A stretch of 64,000 nucleotides of DNA from Leucobacter sp. OLIS6 (GCF_002752355.1 NZ_MRAV01000016.1:1-64000); one strand, 5' to 3'; positions 28,721-38,301 are shown, numbered from the stretch's first letter. Notes: generated from the sequence alone by a model not told the origin. A program made the numbers and translations.

Positions 28721-29370
28721 TTCGAGACCTCCTCAGCGGCGCGTCCGTCGACGAATGCGTCGTAGGCGCCCTTGGTGAAGACGAGATCGTCGCTGACGAC
28801 CACGTCGTAGGCGTTGAGCTGATCCCAGGCGATGACGTGAACGCCGGGCAGGTTGCGGACGCTCAGCACGGTGAGCTCGTCGTCGCGGCCGATGACCACG
28901 AGAACGCGCTTGCCGGGGGCGACGTTCGCGAGGAACTCGCGAGCGGCCTTGGTGCTGGGCTTGTCTGCGATGCCGAACGACTCGACAACGTGCAGGCGGT
29001 TCGCACGAGCGCGGTCCGAGAGGAGGCCGCGGATTGCTGCCGCGATCATCTTCTTGGGGGTGCGCTGCGAGTAATCGCGCGGCACGGGGCCGTGCACGAC
29101 GCCGCCGCCGCGGTGCTCAGGAGCGCGGACCGAACCCTGACGAGCGCGGCCGGTGCCCTTCTGCTTGAACGGCTTGACGCCCGAACCGGAGACCTCGCCG
29201 CGGTTCTTGGTCTTGTGCGTCCCCTGGCGTCGAGCAGCGAGCTGCGCGGTGACGACCTGGTGGATCAGCGGGACGTTGGTCTCGGCGCCGAAGAGCGACT
29301 CGGGCAGCGAGACCTCGCCGGCCTTCTTGCCCTTCGCGTCGAGCACCTGGAGCTTGGTTGCGGTAGCCAT
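28717..29370 (-). CDS. rplD: 50S ribosomal protein L4
   Basis: L4 reaches into the exit tunnel and in E. coli represses the S10 operon. The 217-residue protein has the tunnel loop region [20 protein letters not shown] and [15 protein letters not shown]. An L4-type feedback site could be the leader before rpsJ, but this is not shown. Confidence 0.96.
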   Translation of the reverse strand: MATATKLQVLDAKGKKAGEVSLPESLFGAETNVPLIHQVVTAQLAARRQGTHKTKNRGEVSGSGVKPFKQKGTGRARQGSVRAPEHRGGGVVHGPVPRDYSQRTPKKMIAAAIRGLLSDRARANRLHVVESFGIADKPSTKAAREFLANVAPGKRVLVVIGRDDELTVLSVRNLPGVHVIAWDQLNAYDVVVSDDLVFTKGAYDAFVDGRAAEEVSK

Positions 29371-29373
29371 GAA

Positions 29374-30030
29374 CTACGCCCCCTTCACAGCGTTGCGAAC
29401 GAATACGAGACGGCCGCGCGCACCGGGAACGGCACCCTTGATCAGGATGAGACCCTTCTCGGCGTCGACCGCGTGCACGGTGAGGTTCTGCACGGTGACG
29501 CGCTCGCCACCCATGCGACCGGCCATGCGCTGGCCCTTGAACACGCGACCGGGGGTCGCGGCGCCGCCGATCGAACCCGGCTTGCGGTGGTTACGGTGTG
29601 CGCCGTGCGAAGCCGAGACGCCGGAGAAGTTGTGACGCTTCATGACGCCGGCGAAGCCCTTGCCCTTCGAGGTGCCGACGACGTCGATCTTCTGACCGGC
29701 CTCGAAGGTGCCATCGATGGTGAGCTCCTGGCCCAGCGAGTAGTCGGCTGCGTCCGCGGTGCGCACCTCGGTGAGGTGGCGACGCGGGGTGACGCCGGCC
29801 TTCGCGAAGTGGCCAGCGGTGGGCTGGTTCACCTTGCGGGGATCGATCTGCCCGGCGGCGATCTGCACGGCGCTGTAGCCGTCGACCTCAGCGGTGCGGA
29901 TCTGGGTGACCACGTTGGGGGCCACCTCGATCACGGTGACGGGAACGACCTTGCCGTTCTCGTCCCAGACCTGCGTCATGCCGAGCTTGGTGCCCAGGAG
30001 ACCCTTGACGTTGCGATTCAGATGCGACAT
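29374..30030 (-). CDS. rplC: 50S ribosomal protein L3
   Basis: L3 is an assembly initiator close to the peptidyl transferase centre. The 218-residue protein has [18 protein letters not shown] and the central loop [18 protein letters not shown]. It is three bases upstream of rplD. Confidence 0.96.
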   Translation of the reverse strand: MSHLNRNVKGLLGTKLGMTQVWDENGKVVPVTVIEVAPNVVTQIRTAEVDGYSAVQIAAGQIDPRKVNQPTAGHFAKAGVTPRRHLTEVRTADAADYSLGQELTIDGTFEAGQKIDVVGTSKGKGFAGVMKRHNFSGVSASHGAHRNHRKPGSIGGAATPGRVFKGQRMAGRMGGERVTVQNLTVHAVDAEKGLILIKGAVPGARGRLVFVRNAVKGA

Positions 30031-30044
30031 TCTCAGATCCCCCC

Positions 30045-30353
30045 TTAGAGCTTGATCTCGATGTTGACATCGGCCGGAAGGTCGAGACGCATGAGCGAAT
30101 CGACGGCCTTGGGAGTGGGATCGACGATGTCGATCAGGCGCTTGTGCGTGCGCTTCTCGAAGTGCTCGCGGCTGTCCTTGTACTTGTGCGGCGAACGGAT
30201 CACTGCGATCACGTTCTTCTCCGTCGGGAGCGGCACGGGGCCGATAACGGTCGCGCCTGCACGGGTGACCGTGTCGACGATCTTGCGCGCGGAGCTGTCG
30301 ATGACCTCGTGGTCATACGACTTCAGTCGAATGCGGATCTTCTGTCCCGCCAT
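30045..30353 (-). CDS. rpsJ: 30S ribosomal protein S10
   Basis: First gene of the S10 operon; S10 (NusE) also joins NusB in antitermination. The 102-residue protein has [20 protein letters not shown] and [16 protein letters not shown]. It is preceded by a long structured leader and a promoter. Confidence 0.97.
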   Translation of the reverse strand: MAGQKIRIRLKSYDHEVIDSSARKIVDTVTRAGATVIGPVPLPTEKNVIAVIRSPHKYKDSREHFEKRTHKRLIDIVDPTPKAVDSLMRLDLPADVNIEIKL

Positions 30354-30639
30354 GTGACTCTCTACTTTCTACTTGCGTCGTACCGCGCCGCCTCTCGGCT
30401 GCGCGGCATTGGACGTCTTGCGTACCAGCGCCCTGGCACCCCGATCTGAACGAACGAATGCTGGGTCTCTGTTCACCTGTCAAAGCCCGCACACATGCGA
30501 AGACGGCCGGACTCTCGTCTGGCCGACGTGCGACATGCGGGCTGGTGTTCGCTCCCCGCGGCCTCACCGGACCCGCGGCTGACCGCGGTGGTGATGCACT
30601 GCCTGGCAGTGATCCCCGCACAGGCGGGGAATGCTGAAC
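30354..30639 (-). ncRNA. Structured leader of the S10 operon
   Basis: About 286 untranslated bases lie between the predicted start and rpsJ. The clearest fold pairs AGCCCGCA/TGCGGGCT (30484-30491 with 30536-30543) around an inner stem (30504-30511 with 30518-30525, one mismatch on the minus strand). A CCCCGC/GCGGGG hairpin is at 30614-30629. No open reading frame in it looks real. An autoregulatory role is inferred by analogy only. Confidence 0.45.
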
Positions 30640-30645
30640 CTGTCT

Positions 30646-30675
30646 ATTCTCGCACGGGGTTCACGCATCGTGCAA
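30646..30675 (-). promoter_or_regulatory. Candidate S10 operon promoter
   Basis: On the minus strand TTGCAC (30675-30670) and GAGAAT (30651-30646) are 18 bases apart. The -35 is good and the -10 matches four of six positions. It is the best pair in the 380-base gap. Confidence 0.5.
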
Positions 30676-30684
30676 CCCGGGCGT

Positions 30685-30716
30685 GTCGCGGCTCGGGATC
30701 GCGTTCGAGCCGCGAC
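30685..30716 (-). terminator. Terminator after the sugar-phosphate transferase gene
   Basis: A perfect 11-base-pair stem, GTCGCGGCTCG (30685-30695) with CGAGCCGCGAC (30706-30716), and a ten-base loop. It lies just after the 30736 stop and before the S10 promoter. No U-tract follows. Confidence 0.6.
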
Positions 30717-30735
30717 GCGAAGACCTGACCTCGGG

Positions 30736-31824
30736 CTAGGCGCGGGCGGGGAGGAGGCGCGGCAGTGCCAGGTAGACGAGGAGGACGAGGAGTCCGCCGG
30801 CGAAGAGCAGGAGCGCTCCGCCGAGTCCGACGAACAGCGATCCCAGGCCGAGGAGGGAGGTGAGCAGCGTGCACCCTGCGGCGAGCAGCGACGCCTGCAG
30901 GTGCGAGTAGCCCCGCTGCTCGATCCGCTGGTAGGTGTGCTCCTTATGCGGCTCGTCCCAGCGCTTGCCCTCGCGGACCCGCTTCACGAGCGTGACCCCC
31001 ACGTCACCGAAGGTGATCACCATCGGACCGATGGTGGCGAGCAGCGGCACGCCGGAGAGCAGTGCGGCGAAGCTCGTGATCGCGACCGCACCGCCGAGCA
31101 GGTAGCTGCCGACGTCGCCGAGGAACGCGCCCGGCTTCGTGAGGTTCCACGGGAGGAAGCCGGCGAAGCCGGCGGCGAGCACGAGGCCCGCCAGCACCAG
31201 CCAGCCGAGCCCCGTCATCCACCCTGCCGCCGCGAAGGCGAGACCGGCGATGACCCCGTGCAGACCGCTGATCCCGTTCAGACCGTCGACGAAGTTGGCG
31301 ACGTTGATGTAGCCAGAGACGAACAGCATCGCGTAGAGCAGCAGGAGGATCGCGCTCCACCACTCGAGCTGGAGCGGTACCGCCGCACTGCCGTTGACCC
31401 AGCCGAAGCTCGCGCCCGGCAGCGGAGGGCGCGATGCGAGCAGCAGCAGCACACCGGGCCCCGCCAGGGCGATCAGGATGAGCCAGATGCTCCGCGCGCG
31501 CACGCTCACCCCGTGGAGGTCCTCTCCGAGGCCGAGAATCCCGGCCGCGAGCGAGGCAAGCACGATGACCAGCAGCAGGTCCCAGCGGTCGCCGAATGAA
31601 CGACCGCCTCGGAGCAGCACCACACCGAGCAAGCCCCCGACGAGCATCGCGATGAGCACCGCCAGACCGAGACCGCGCAGCACGGGACGCGAGTGCGAGG
31701 AGCGTTCGTTCGGGACGTCCATGATCCCGAGCCGGACCAGAAGCGGGCGCACCGCGAACGGCAGCAGCAGGCTCAGCAGCAGCGTGGTGCCGGCGACGAG
31801 CGTTGCGGCGAGGGCGGGGCTCAC
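30736..31824 (-). CDS. Polyprenyl-phosphate sugar-1-phosphate transferase (MraY/WecA family)
   Basis: A 362-residue membrane enzyme that would load a sugar-1-phosphate from a UDP-sugar onto undecaprenyl or decaprenyl phosphate. About ten helices are visible. NVANFVDGLNGISGLHG contains the catalytic Asp-x-x-N signature, and FLPWNLTKPGAFLGDVGS the second cytosolic motif; HKEHTYQRIEQRGYSH matches the WecA-side His motif. GTG at 31824 overlaps the dehydratase gene stop (GTGA). It is WecA-like rather than MraY because it is outside the division cluster and paired with a CapD-type enzyme. The sugar is unknown. Confidence 0.85.
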   Translation of the reverse strand: MSPALAATLVAGTTLLLSLLLPFAVRPLLVRLGIMDVPNERSSHSRPVLRGLGLAVLIAMLVGGLLGVVLLRGGRSFGDRWDLLLVIVLASLAAGILGLGEDLHGVSVRARSIWLILIALAGPGVLLLLASRPPLPGASFGWVNGSAAVPLQLEWWSAILLLLYAMLFVSGYINVANFVDGLNGISGLHGVIAGLAFAAAGWMTGLGWLVLAGLVLAAGFAGFLPWNLTKPGAFLGDVGSYLLGGAVAITSFAALLSGVPLLATIGPMVITFGDVGVTLVKRVREGKRWDEPHKEHTYQRIEQRGYSHLQASLLAAGCTLLTSLLGLGSLFVGLGGALLLFAGGLLVLLVYLALPRLLPARA

Positions 31825-33620
31825 CGGACGCGCTCCTCGGCCTCGTCGGTGAGGTCCAGGCGCGCCACCCAACCGTCGTGGTCGAGCCGGTCGGGTGCGA
31901 GGACGTCGACGTGCGCGTGCGAGATCTTCGGGTGGAAGGGGCGCTCGTCGCCCTCGCCCAGGGCGACCAGTTCCTCGTGCAGCTTCTCGCCGTGCCGGAG
32001 CCCGGTGAAGACGATCTCGATCGGCTTGCCCGACTGAGCGATCATGCGCTGCGCGACGTCGAGGATCCGCACCGGCTCGCCCATGTCGAGGATCAGCACC
32101 TCGCCCGGGCGACCGATGCCGCCCGCCTGGACCACCAGTTGGCAGGCCTCGGGGATCGTCATGAAGAAGCGTGTGACATCGGGATGGGTCACGGTGACCG
32201 GTCCGCCGGACTCGATGAGCGCCGCGAAAGTGGGGAGCATGGACCCCCGGCTGCCGATCACATTGCCGAAGCGAACCGAGAGGTACCGCTCCCCCGTCTC
32301 CTGCGCCATCCAGGCGGTCAGCTTCTCGGCGACGCGCTTCGAATGCCCGAGCACGCTCGTCGGATTCGCCGCCTTGTCGGTCGAGATGTTGACGAAGGTG
32401 TCCACACCGACCGCTTGCGCGGCGCGCAGCACGTTGAGCGTGCCCTGGACATTGGTCTTCCACGCCTCTTCGGGGTACTGCTCCAGCATCGGGAGGTGCT
32501 TCAGCGCCGCCGCGTGGAACACCACCTCGGGCTTCCGCTCGGCGAAGATCTGCTGCAGCGCATCCGCGTCACGGATATCGGCGAGTACCACATCACGGGT
32601 ATCGAGCAGCCCGTGCCCGCTGATCGACAGCTGCGCCGTCTGCAGAGCGGTTTCGTCCCGATCGAGCAGGATCAGCTCACGCGGCGCGAACCGGGCCAGC
32701 TGCCGCGAGAGCTCGGACCCGATCGATCCTCCGGCACCGGTCACGAGCACGACGCGATCCTGCAGGTACTCGGCGATGGACGCCATCTCGAGGCGGACGG
32801 GGTGCCGACCGATCAGATCCTCGATGGAGATGTCGCGCACGTCCGAGATGGCGGAGGCGTTCTGCAGGAGCTGCTCGAGCGAGGGAAGCACCATGACCCT
32901 GATGCCGATTCGATCCGCGGCCTCGTCGATGCGTCGGAGCAGGGAGGCATCGGCATCGCCGATGCAGACCATGATCGCCGTCGCGCCCGTCTCCTCCACC
33001 ACGCGGGCCAGATCGCCGAAGCCGCCGTGCACGCGCACGCCGCGCACCTCGTGGTTGCGCTTCTCGACGTCGTCGTCGAGGAAGCCTACGGGGAGCAGCG
33101 CCGACTCCGCGTCGGTCAGCAGTCGCTTGGCCGTCTGGGCGCCGAGGTAGCCGGAGCCGTACAGCAGCACCCGCTCGGCGCTGCGTCCGGGCTTCGCCCG
33201 TTGTTCGGCGCCGAGCCGTTTCAGATAGCGCAGCACGCCCATGACGCTGAACGCGATAGGTGCGGCGATGATCATCGTGCTGCGCGGGATTCCGTTGGAG
33301 TAGCCGATCAGGTACGCGAACAGCCAGGCGATCACCGTGACCGCGGTGATCTCGAGCACGACGGCACGCACCTCGTCGAAGCCGCCGATCTCGTACCGCG
33401 AACGGTAGAGCCAGAACACCCAGCCCCCGATGAGCTGCAGCACCCAGGTGAAGAGGATCAGCAGCGGAGTGGAACCCCAGTGGATCCGCGACAGGTCGAA
33501 GTCGAACCGGAGCACGAGCGCAGCGAGGATGCCAACCGCCCAGGCGAGGCAGTCCCCCAGGTAGAGCAGGCCGTACTGCTTCAGGAAGTGCGCGACGCGT
33601 TGGGTGGCAGTGAGCGGCAC
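31821..33620 (-). CDS. CapD/FlaA1-type nucleoside-diphosphate-sugar dehydratase
   Basis: A 599-residue membrane-anchored short-chain dehydrogenase of the PglF/WbpM/CapD family, probably a UDP-GlcNAc 4,6-dehydratase. Four N-terminal membrane helices (about residues 15-125) lead to a CoA-binding-like Rossmann domain (LLYGSGYLGAQTAKRLL), then the catalytic domain with LVTGAGGSIGSELSRQLA, FHAAALKHLPMLE and VNISTDKAANPTSVLG. The usual Tyr of the catalytic triad is replaced by Met-like residues in this family, here after SKRVAEKL. The start GTG at 33620 follows GAAGGGG. It is coupled to the sugar-1-phosphate transferase, suggesting both serve one glycan. Confidence 0.88.
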   Translation of the reverse strand: MPLTATQRVAHFLKQYGLLYLGDCLAWAVGILAALVLRFDFDLSRIHWGSTPLLILFTWVLQLIGGWVFWLYRSRYEIGGFDEVRAVVLEITAVTVIAWLFAYLIGYSNGIPRSTMIIAAPIAFSVMGVLRYLKRLGAEQRAKPGRSAERVLLYGSGYLGAQTAKRLLTDAESALLPVGFLDDDVEKRNHEVRGVRVHGGFGDLARVVEETGATAIMVCIGDADASLLRRIDEAADRIGIRVMVLPSLEQLLQNASAISDVRDISIEDLIGRHPVRLEMASIAEYLQDRVVLVTGAGGSIGSELSRQLARFAPRELILLDRDETALQTAQLSISGHGLLDTRDVVLADIRDADALQQIFAERKPEVVFHAAALKHLPMLEQYPEEAWKTNVQGTLNVLRAAQAVGVDTFVNISTDKAANPTSVLGHSKRVAEKLTAWMAQETGERYLSVRFGNVIGSRGSMLPTFAALIESGGPVTVTHPDVTRFFMTIPEACQLVVQAGGIGRPGEVLILDMGEPVRILDVAQRMIAQSGKPIEIVFTGLRHGEKLHEELVALGEGDERPFHPKISHAHVDVLAPDRLDHDGWVARLDLTDEAEERVR

Positions 33621-33772
33621 TTCGCCCCCTTCTCGATCGGACGGTCTGCGGTCCGGGCGGGCCCCGGAGTCCATTACGAGGATAGCGGCCCGGCCCTGCC
33701 GCACCCGCTGCGACGCCCCACCGAGCGGCTTCGCACCGCAGGGCCGAGGGCGGGATTCGTCGATGGGCCAGC

Positions 33773-33778
33773 ATTATC
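33773..33778 (-). promoter_or_regulatory. Candidate -10 (GATAAT) for the glycan gene pair
   Basis: GATAAT on the minus strand matches five of six consensus bases and lies about 150 bases before the GTG at 33620. No good -35 is seen. The 33621-33915 interval holds no gene. Confidence 0.4.
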
Positions 33779-33915
33779 CTGCGGATCCCCTGAGAATACT
33801 CGGAGTGTTTCCAAGCGAATCCTCGGACAGAATGAGCGCGTGAGGTGTCCGCCTCACACCGGATCCAGCGCCGCGGGAGGGACCGCGGTCGCGGACATCG
33901 TTCGGAGGACGTGAC

Positions 33916-34131
33916 ATGGGTATCGAGGATCTCGGCAAGCAGGCCGGAGAGTTCATCAAGGGCAACGCCGACAAGATCAACGAGGCGCTGCACAGCGAGC
34001 AGGCCGAAGGCATCAGCGACAAGGTGCTCGACGGCGCCGCCGATCTGGCGAACAAGGTCACCGGCGGGCGCTTCGAGGAGCAGGTCGAGGACGTGCGCTC
34101 GAACGTCGACAAGCAGGTCGGCAACGAGTAG
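33916..34131 (+). CDS. MT0933-like antitoxin family protein
   Basis: A 71-residue acidic, helical protein starting MGIEDLGKQAGEFIKGNADK, with repeated Lys/Asp/Val heptads and TGGRFEEQVEDV. This resembles the MT0933_antitox family of small actinobacterial proteins. GGAGG precedes the ATG. No toxin-like gene is next to it, so a toxin-antitoxin role is doubtful; abundant stress proteins share this composition. Confidence 0.65.
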   Translation: MGIEDLGKQAGEFIKGNADKINEALHSEQAEGISDKVLDGAADLANKVTGGRFEEQVEDVRSNVDKQVGNE

Positions 34132-34160
34132 CCCCGCCCGGGCGTCGCACGACGCCCCGG

Positions 34161-34204
34161 AATGCAGAACCCTCGTAGGACTCCTCCTGCGGGGGTTCTG
34201 CGTT
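34161..34204 (+). terminator. Strong terminator after the antitoxin-like gene
   Basis: AATGCAGAACCCTCGTAGGA (34161-34180) pairs with TCCTGCGGGGGTTCTGCGTT (34185-34204), about 20 base pairs with wobbles and a CTCC loop, followed by CC. It lies between convergent genes and may serve both. Confidence 0.8.
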
Positions 34205-34239
34205 CCGGCACCGGCGCGTCCGCACCGGCTACCGGAGTG

Positions 34240-34542
34240 TCAGGAATTGCGTCGCGCGCGCTCCGCGAGGAAATCACGGGCGCTGAAGCGATGCTCACGA
34301 TGACCGTAGTCGTCGGCCGTGATGCCCTGCAGCAGCACCCCGGCGTCGACGTCGAGCGCACTCGCGACCCGGACGAGCGTCTCGACCGAGGGGCTCTGCG
34401 CACCCCGCTCGAGCTTGCCCAGCGTTGCCGCGTCGATCTCGGCGAGCGCACTGAGGTCTTCGATCGTGAGCCCGAGCTTCTGCCGGGCGGCGCGCACGCG
34501 CGCGCCGATCTTCTCTGCGGCAAGAACCTTCCTGGGGGACAT
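34240..34542 (-). CDS. XRE-family helix-turn-helix regulator
   Basis: A 100-residue Cro/C1-type DNA-binding protein. The HTH spans about residues 12-66: RVRAARQKLGLTIEDLSALA, then LGKLERGAQSPSVETLVRVA. The last 25 residues are charged and carry no recognisable domain. ATG at 34542 is chosen; a CAGGCT hexamer ends six bases upstream, and an upstream TTG at 34572 has no ribosome binding site. Target unknown. It is convergent with the antitoxin-like gene and follows tuf on the same strand after a terminator. Confidence 0.8.
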   Translation of the reverse strand: MSPRKVLAAEKIGARVRAARQKLGLTIEDLSALAEIDAATLGKLERGAQSPSVETLVRVASALDVDAGVLLQGITADDYGHREHRFSARDFLAERARRNS

Positions 34543-34548
34543 GCTCCC

Positions 34549-34554
34549 AGCCTG
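34549..34554 (-). promoter_or_regulatory. -10-like CAGGCT before the XRE gene
   Basis: CAGGCT ends six bases before the ATG at 34542, matching the leaderless spacing seen elsewhere, although the first base is not T. Confidence 0.3.
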
Positions 34555-34670
34555 ATCGCCCCGGATACTCAAGACCAGAGCACACTCACTCTGTGCGCTT
34601 CCTCACGACGCGTGTGCACATCAGGTGTTTGCGCCCGATGTGGGCGACAAGATGCGGACCCGGAAAACGA

Positions 34671-34704
34671 CAGCGGGGCCGCACCCGAAGGTGCGGCCCC
34701 GCTG
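34671..34704 (-). terminator. Rho-independent terminator of tuf
   Basis: A perfect 15-base-pair GC stem (34671-34685 with 34690-34704), CGAA loop, followed on the minus strand by CGTTTTCC. It closes the rpsL-rpsG-fusA-tuf operon. Confidence 0.9.
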
Positions 34705-34720
34705 CAGGATCGAGTAATGC

Positions 34721-35914
34721 TTACTCGACGACCTTGGTCACCGTGCCGGCGCCGACGGTGCGGCCACCCTCACGGATCGCGAAGCCGAGGCCCTCCTCCA
34801 TAGCGATCGGCTGGATCAGCTCGACCGACATGTCGGTGGTGTCGCCGGGCATAACCATCGGCTTGTCCTCGGGCAGGGTGATGACACCGGTCACGTCAGT
34901 CGTACGGAAGTAGAACTGCGGACGGTAGTTCGTCTCGAACGGGTTGTGGCGGCCGCCCTCTTCCTTCTTCAGGATGTAGGCGGTGCCCTCGAACTTGGTG
35001 TGCGGGGTGATCGAACCCGGCTTCACGACGACCTGGCCGCGCTCGACATCCTCGCGCTTGGTGCCGCGGAGCAGCAGGCCACAGTTCTCGCCTGCCCACG
35101 CCTCGTCGAGCTGCTTGTGGAACATCTCGATACCGGTGACGGTGGTCTTCTGCGTCGGACGCAGACCCACGATCTCGACCTCGCTGTTGATGGCGAGGGT
35201 ACCGCGCTCGGCGCGGCCGGTGACGACGGTTCCACGACCGGTGATGGTGAAGACGTCCTCGACGGGCATGAGGAACGGCTTGTCCTTGTCACGCACCGGA
35301 TCGGGGATGCTGCTGTCGACAGCCTCCATGAGCTCGAGGATGGAGTTGACCCACTTCTCGTTGCCCTGCAGAGCCTCGTAGCCCGAGACGCGCACGACCG
35401 GCGCGTTGTCGCCGTCGAAGCCGTTCTTGGAGAGCTCCTCGCGGACCTCCATCTCGACGAGCTCGAGGATCTCCTCGTCGTCGACCATGTCGCTCTTGTT
35501 CAGCGCGACGAGCAGGTAGGGAACGCCGACCTGCTTGGCGAGGAGGATGTGCTCCTTGGTCTGAGCCATCATGCCGTCGGTCGCCGCGACCACGAGGATC
35601 GCGCCGTCCATCTGAGCAGCACCGGTGATCATGTTCTTGATGTAGTCGGCGTGGCCCGGTGCATCAACGTGCGCGTAGTGGCGCTTCTCGGTCTCGTACT
35701 CGACGTGCGAGATGTTGATGGTGATGCCGCGCTGGCGCTCCTCGGGAGCCGAGTCGATCGTGTCGAAGTCGCGCTGGACGTTCACGTCAGACGGGAACTT
35801 GTCAGCAAGAGTCTTCGAGATCGCCGCGGTAAGAGTGGTCTTACCGTGATCGACGTGACCGATGGTTCCGATGTTCACGTGCGGCTTGGTCCGCTCGAAC
35901 TTGGCCTTCGCCAC
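34721..35914 (-). CDS. tuf: Elongation factor Tu
   Basis: EF-Tu carries aminoacyl-tRNA to the ribosome. The 397-residue protein has [24 protein letters not shown] [13 protein letters not shown] with an Ala instead of the usual Cys, and NKSDMVD. The start is GTG at 35914, with GAGGAGG six bases upstream. It is the only tuf in the window and ends the str operon. Confidence 0.97.
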   Translation of the reverse strand: MAKAKFERTKPHVNIGTIGHVDHGKTTLTAAISKTLADKFPSDVNVQRDFDTIDSAPEERQRGITINISHVEYETEKRHYAHVDAPGHADYIKNMITGAAQMDGAILVVAATDGMMAQTKEHILLAKQVGVPYLLVALNKSDMVDDEEILELVEMEVREELSKNGFDGDNAPVVRVSGYEALQGNEKWVNSILELMEAVDSSIPDPVRDKDKPFLMPVEDVFTITGRGTVVTGRAERGTLAINSEVEIVGLRPTQKTTVTGIEMFHKQLDEAWAGENCGLLLRGTKREDVERGQVVVKPGSITPHTKFEGTAYILKKEEGGRHNPFETNYRPQFYFRTTDVTGVITLPEDKPMVMPGDTTDMSVELIQPIAMEEGLGFAIREGGRTVGAGTVTKVVE

Positions 35915-35947
35915 TATGGTCCTCCTCAGGACGTTGAGTACCGCTTC

Positions 35948-35995
35948 CCTCCGAAGGTTTCGGAGGTCACGAGTACGGGGTGTGTACCTATGTTA
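35948..35995 (-). promoter_or_regulatory. Possible tuf promoter and leader hairpin
   Basis: In the fusA-tuf gap, TAACAT (35995-35990) is a TANNNT -10 candidate without a clear -35. It is followed by a hairpin, CCTCCGAA/TTCGGAGG (35948-35955 with 35959-35966). A separate tuf promoter would explain the high EF-Tu level, but this is weakly supported. Confidence 0.3.
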
Positions 35996-36032
35996 CAAGC
36001 TCGCGCCGTGAAGATCGACCCGAGCGTTCCGA

Positions 36033-36055
36033 CGGTGGGGCTCAGCACCCCACCG
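36033..36055 (-). other. Hairpin between fusA and tuf
   Basis: CGGTGGGG (36033-36040) pairs with CCCCACCG (36048-36055), directly after the fusA stop. There is no U-tract, so attenuation or RNA processing is more likely than termination. Confidence 0.5.
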
Positions 36056-36066
36056 CCGGGTGGGCG

Positions 36067-38187
36067 TTACTCGCCCTTAGCCTTCTGAACGATTTCTTCG
36101 GCCACGGCCTTCGGCACCTCGGAGTAGGAGTCGAAGGTCATCGAGAACACCGCACGACCGCTGGTCTTCGACCGCAGATCGCCGATGTACCCGAACATCT
36201 CGGAGAGCGGAACGAGCGCGCGGATGACCTTGACGCCCGATGCATCCTCCATGGACTGGATCTGACCGCGACGCGAGTTCAGGTCGCCGATCACGTCGCC
36301 CATGTACTCCTCGGGAGTACGCACCTCGACCGCCATGAGCGGCTCGAGCAGCACGGGCTGCGCCATACGAGCGGCCTCCTTGAAGGCCATCGAACCGGCG
36401 ATCTTGAACGCCATCTCCGAGGAGTCGACGTCGTGGTACGCGCCGTCGAGCAGCGTCGCCTTGACCCCCACGACGGGGAAGCCGGCGAGGATGCCGTACT
36501 GCATCGCGTCCTGGATACCGGCGTCGACCGACGGGATGTACTCGCGAGGCACGCGACCACCGGTCACCTTGTCCTCGAACTCGTACAGCTTGTCGCCCGC
36601 GTCCTCGCCGACGAGCGGAGCCAGCGCGATCTGCACCTTCGCGAACTGACCGGAACCACCGGTCTGCTTCTTGTGGGTGTAGTCGTACTTCTCGACCGTG
36701 CGACGGATGGTCTCGCGGTAGGCCACCTGGGGCTTGCCCACGTTGGCCTCGACCTTGAACTCGCGCTTCATGCGGTCCACGAGGATGTCGAGGTGGAGCT
36801 CGCCCATGCCCGCGATGACGGTCTGGCCGGTCTCGGCGTTCAGGCTCACGCGGAAGGTCGGATCCTCCTCGGCGAGCTTCTGGATCGCGGTCGACAGCTT
36901 CTCCTGGTCGCCCTTGGTCTTCGGCTCGATGGCCACCTCGATCACGGGCTCCGGGAAGGTCATCGACTCGAGCACGACCTGGTTCGCCGGGTCGCTGAGG
37001 GTGTCACCGGTGGTGGTGTCCTTCAGACCGATCACGGCGTAGATGTTGCCGGCGGTCAGGTTGTCGACCGGCATCTCCTTGTTGGCGTGCATCTGGAAGA
37101 TCTTGCCGATGCGCTCCTTCTTGCCCTTGGTCGAGTTGATGACCTGGGCACCCGAGTCGAGCTGACCCGAGTAGACGCGCACGTAGGTGAGGCGGCCGAA
37201 GAAGGGGTGCACGGCGACCTTGAAGGCGAGCGCCGAGAACGGCTGGTCCGCCGCGGGCAGACGCTCGATGACGATCGACTCGTCGCGCGGATCGTGCGCC
37301 TCGATGGCACCCACGTCGAGCGGGTTCGGCAGGAAGTCCACGACCGCGTCGAGCATCGGCTGGATGCCGCGGTTCTTGAACGCCGAGCCGCAGTACACGG
37401 GGTAGATCTCGTTGTTCACGACGAGCTTGCGGATGCCGGTCTTGAGCTCCTCGATCGAGATCTCCTCGCCGCCGAAGAACTTCTCGAGCAGCGCGTCGTC
37501 GGTCTCGGCGACGGTCTCGACGAGCTTCGCGCGGTACTCCTCGGCCTTGGCCTGGAGGTCGGCGGGGATCTCCTGGGTCTCGTAGGCAGCGCCCAGGGTC
37601 ACGTCGCCCTTGGCGTCGCCCTCCCAGACGAATGCCTTCATCGAGAGCAGGTCGACGACGCCGATGAAGTCGCTCTCGGCGCCGATGGGCAGCTGCATCA
37701 CGAGCGGCTTGGCACCGAGACGGCTGACGATGGTGTCGACCGTGAAGTAGAAGTCGGCACCCATCTTGTCCATCTTGTTGACGAAGCAGATGCGGGGGAC
37801 GCCGTACTTGTCGGCCTGACGCCACACGGTCTCGGACTGGGGCTCGACGCCCTCCTTGCCGTCGAAGACGGCGACGGCGCCGTCGAGGACGCGGAGCGAA
37901 CGCTCCACCTCGACGGTGAAGTCCACGTGACCCGGGGTGTCGATGATGTTGATCTGGTTCTTGTTCCAGAAGCAGGTCACGGCGGCCGACGTGATCGTGA
38001 TGCCGCGCTCCTTCTCCTGCTCCATCCAGTCGGTCGTCGAGGCGCCGTCGTGGGTCTCGCCCAGCTTGTGGTTGACACCCGTGTAGAACAGGATGCGCTC
38101 GGTGGTGGTGGTCTTGCCGGCATCGATGTGCGCCATGATGCCGATATTGCGGACCTTGCTCAGGTCCGTGAGCACGTCTTGTGCCAC
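36067..38187 (-). CDS. fusA: Elongation factor G
   Basis: EF-G is the translocation GTPase. The 706-residue protein has [19 protein letters not shown], the switch region [29 protein letters not shown] and [10 protein letters not shown], then domains II-V of normal length. The start is GTG at 38187 after GGAGGAG. It is 114 bases after rpsG, a gap filled with two hairpins. Confidence 0.97.
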   Translation of the reverse strand: MAQDVLTDLSKVRNIGIMAHIDAGKTTTTERILFYTGVNHKLGETHDGASTTDWMEQEKERGITITSAAVTCFWNKNQINIIDTPGHVDFTVEVERSLRVLDGAVAVFDGKEGVEPQSETVWRQADKYGVPRICFVNKMDKMGADFYFTVDTIVSRLGAKPLVMQLPIGAESDFIGVVDLLSMKAFVWEGDAKGDVTLGAAYETQEIPADLQAKAEEYRAKLVETVAETDDALLEKFFGGEEISIEELKTGIRKLVVNNEIYPVYCGSAFKNRGIQPMLDAVVDFLPNPLDVGAIEAHDPRDESIVIERLPAADQPFSALAFKVAVHPFFGRLTYVRVYSGQLDSGAQVINSTKGKKERIGKIFQMHANKEMPVDNLTAGNIYAVIGLKDTTTGDTLSDPANQVVLESMTFPEPVIEVAIEPKTKGDQEKLSTAIQKLAEEDPTFRVSLNAETGQTVIAGMGELHLDILVDRMKREFKVEANVGKPQVAYRETIRRTVEKYDYTHKKQTGGSGQFAKVQIALAPLVGEDAGDKLYEFEDKVTGGRVPREYIPSVDAGIQDAMQYGILAGFPVVGVKATLLDGAYHDVDSSEMAFKIAGSMAFKEAARMAQPVLLEPLMAVEVRTPEEYMGDVIGDLNSRRGQIQSMEDASGVKVIRALVPLSEMFGYIGDLRSKTSGRAVFSMTFDSYSEVPKAVAEEIVQKAKGE

Positions 38188-38235
38188 AGGTGTCTCCTCC
38201 GGGTGGGGGTGGTGGTCTTCGGGAAGTTTCCGGAT

Positions 38236-38288
38236 CGCGGGCTCAGGCCCGCGGGGCCGGGGCGGGTCGCGATCGGCGACCCGCCCCG
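38236..38288 (-). terminator. Tandem hairpins between rpsG and fusA
   Basis: A perfect 13-base-pair stem (38258-38270 with 38276-38288) directly after the rpsG stop is followed by CGCGGGC/GCCCGCG (38236-38242 with 38247-38253). No U-tract follows. The layout copies that between rpsK and rpoA. Confidence 0.6.
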
Positions 38289-38301
38289 AGCCGGATGGCT
38301 G

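Noticed and set aside
33621-33915. A small gene or toxin in the interval before the antitoxin-like gene
   Set aside because: Frames here lack a start with a ribosome binding site and show no family features. The stretch is better read as divergent promoter DNA.
34570-34593. Inverted repeat CAGAG...CTCTG as operator of the XRE gene
   Set aside because: Arms are only five bases and the position relative to any promoter is unclear.
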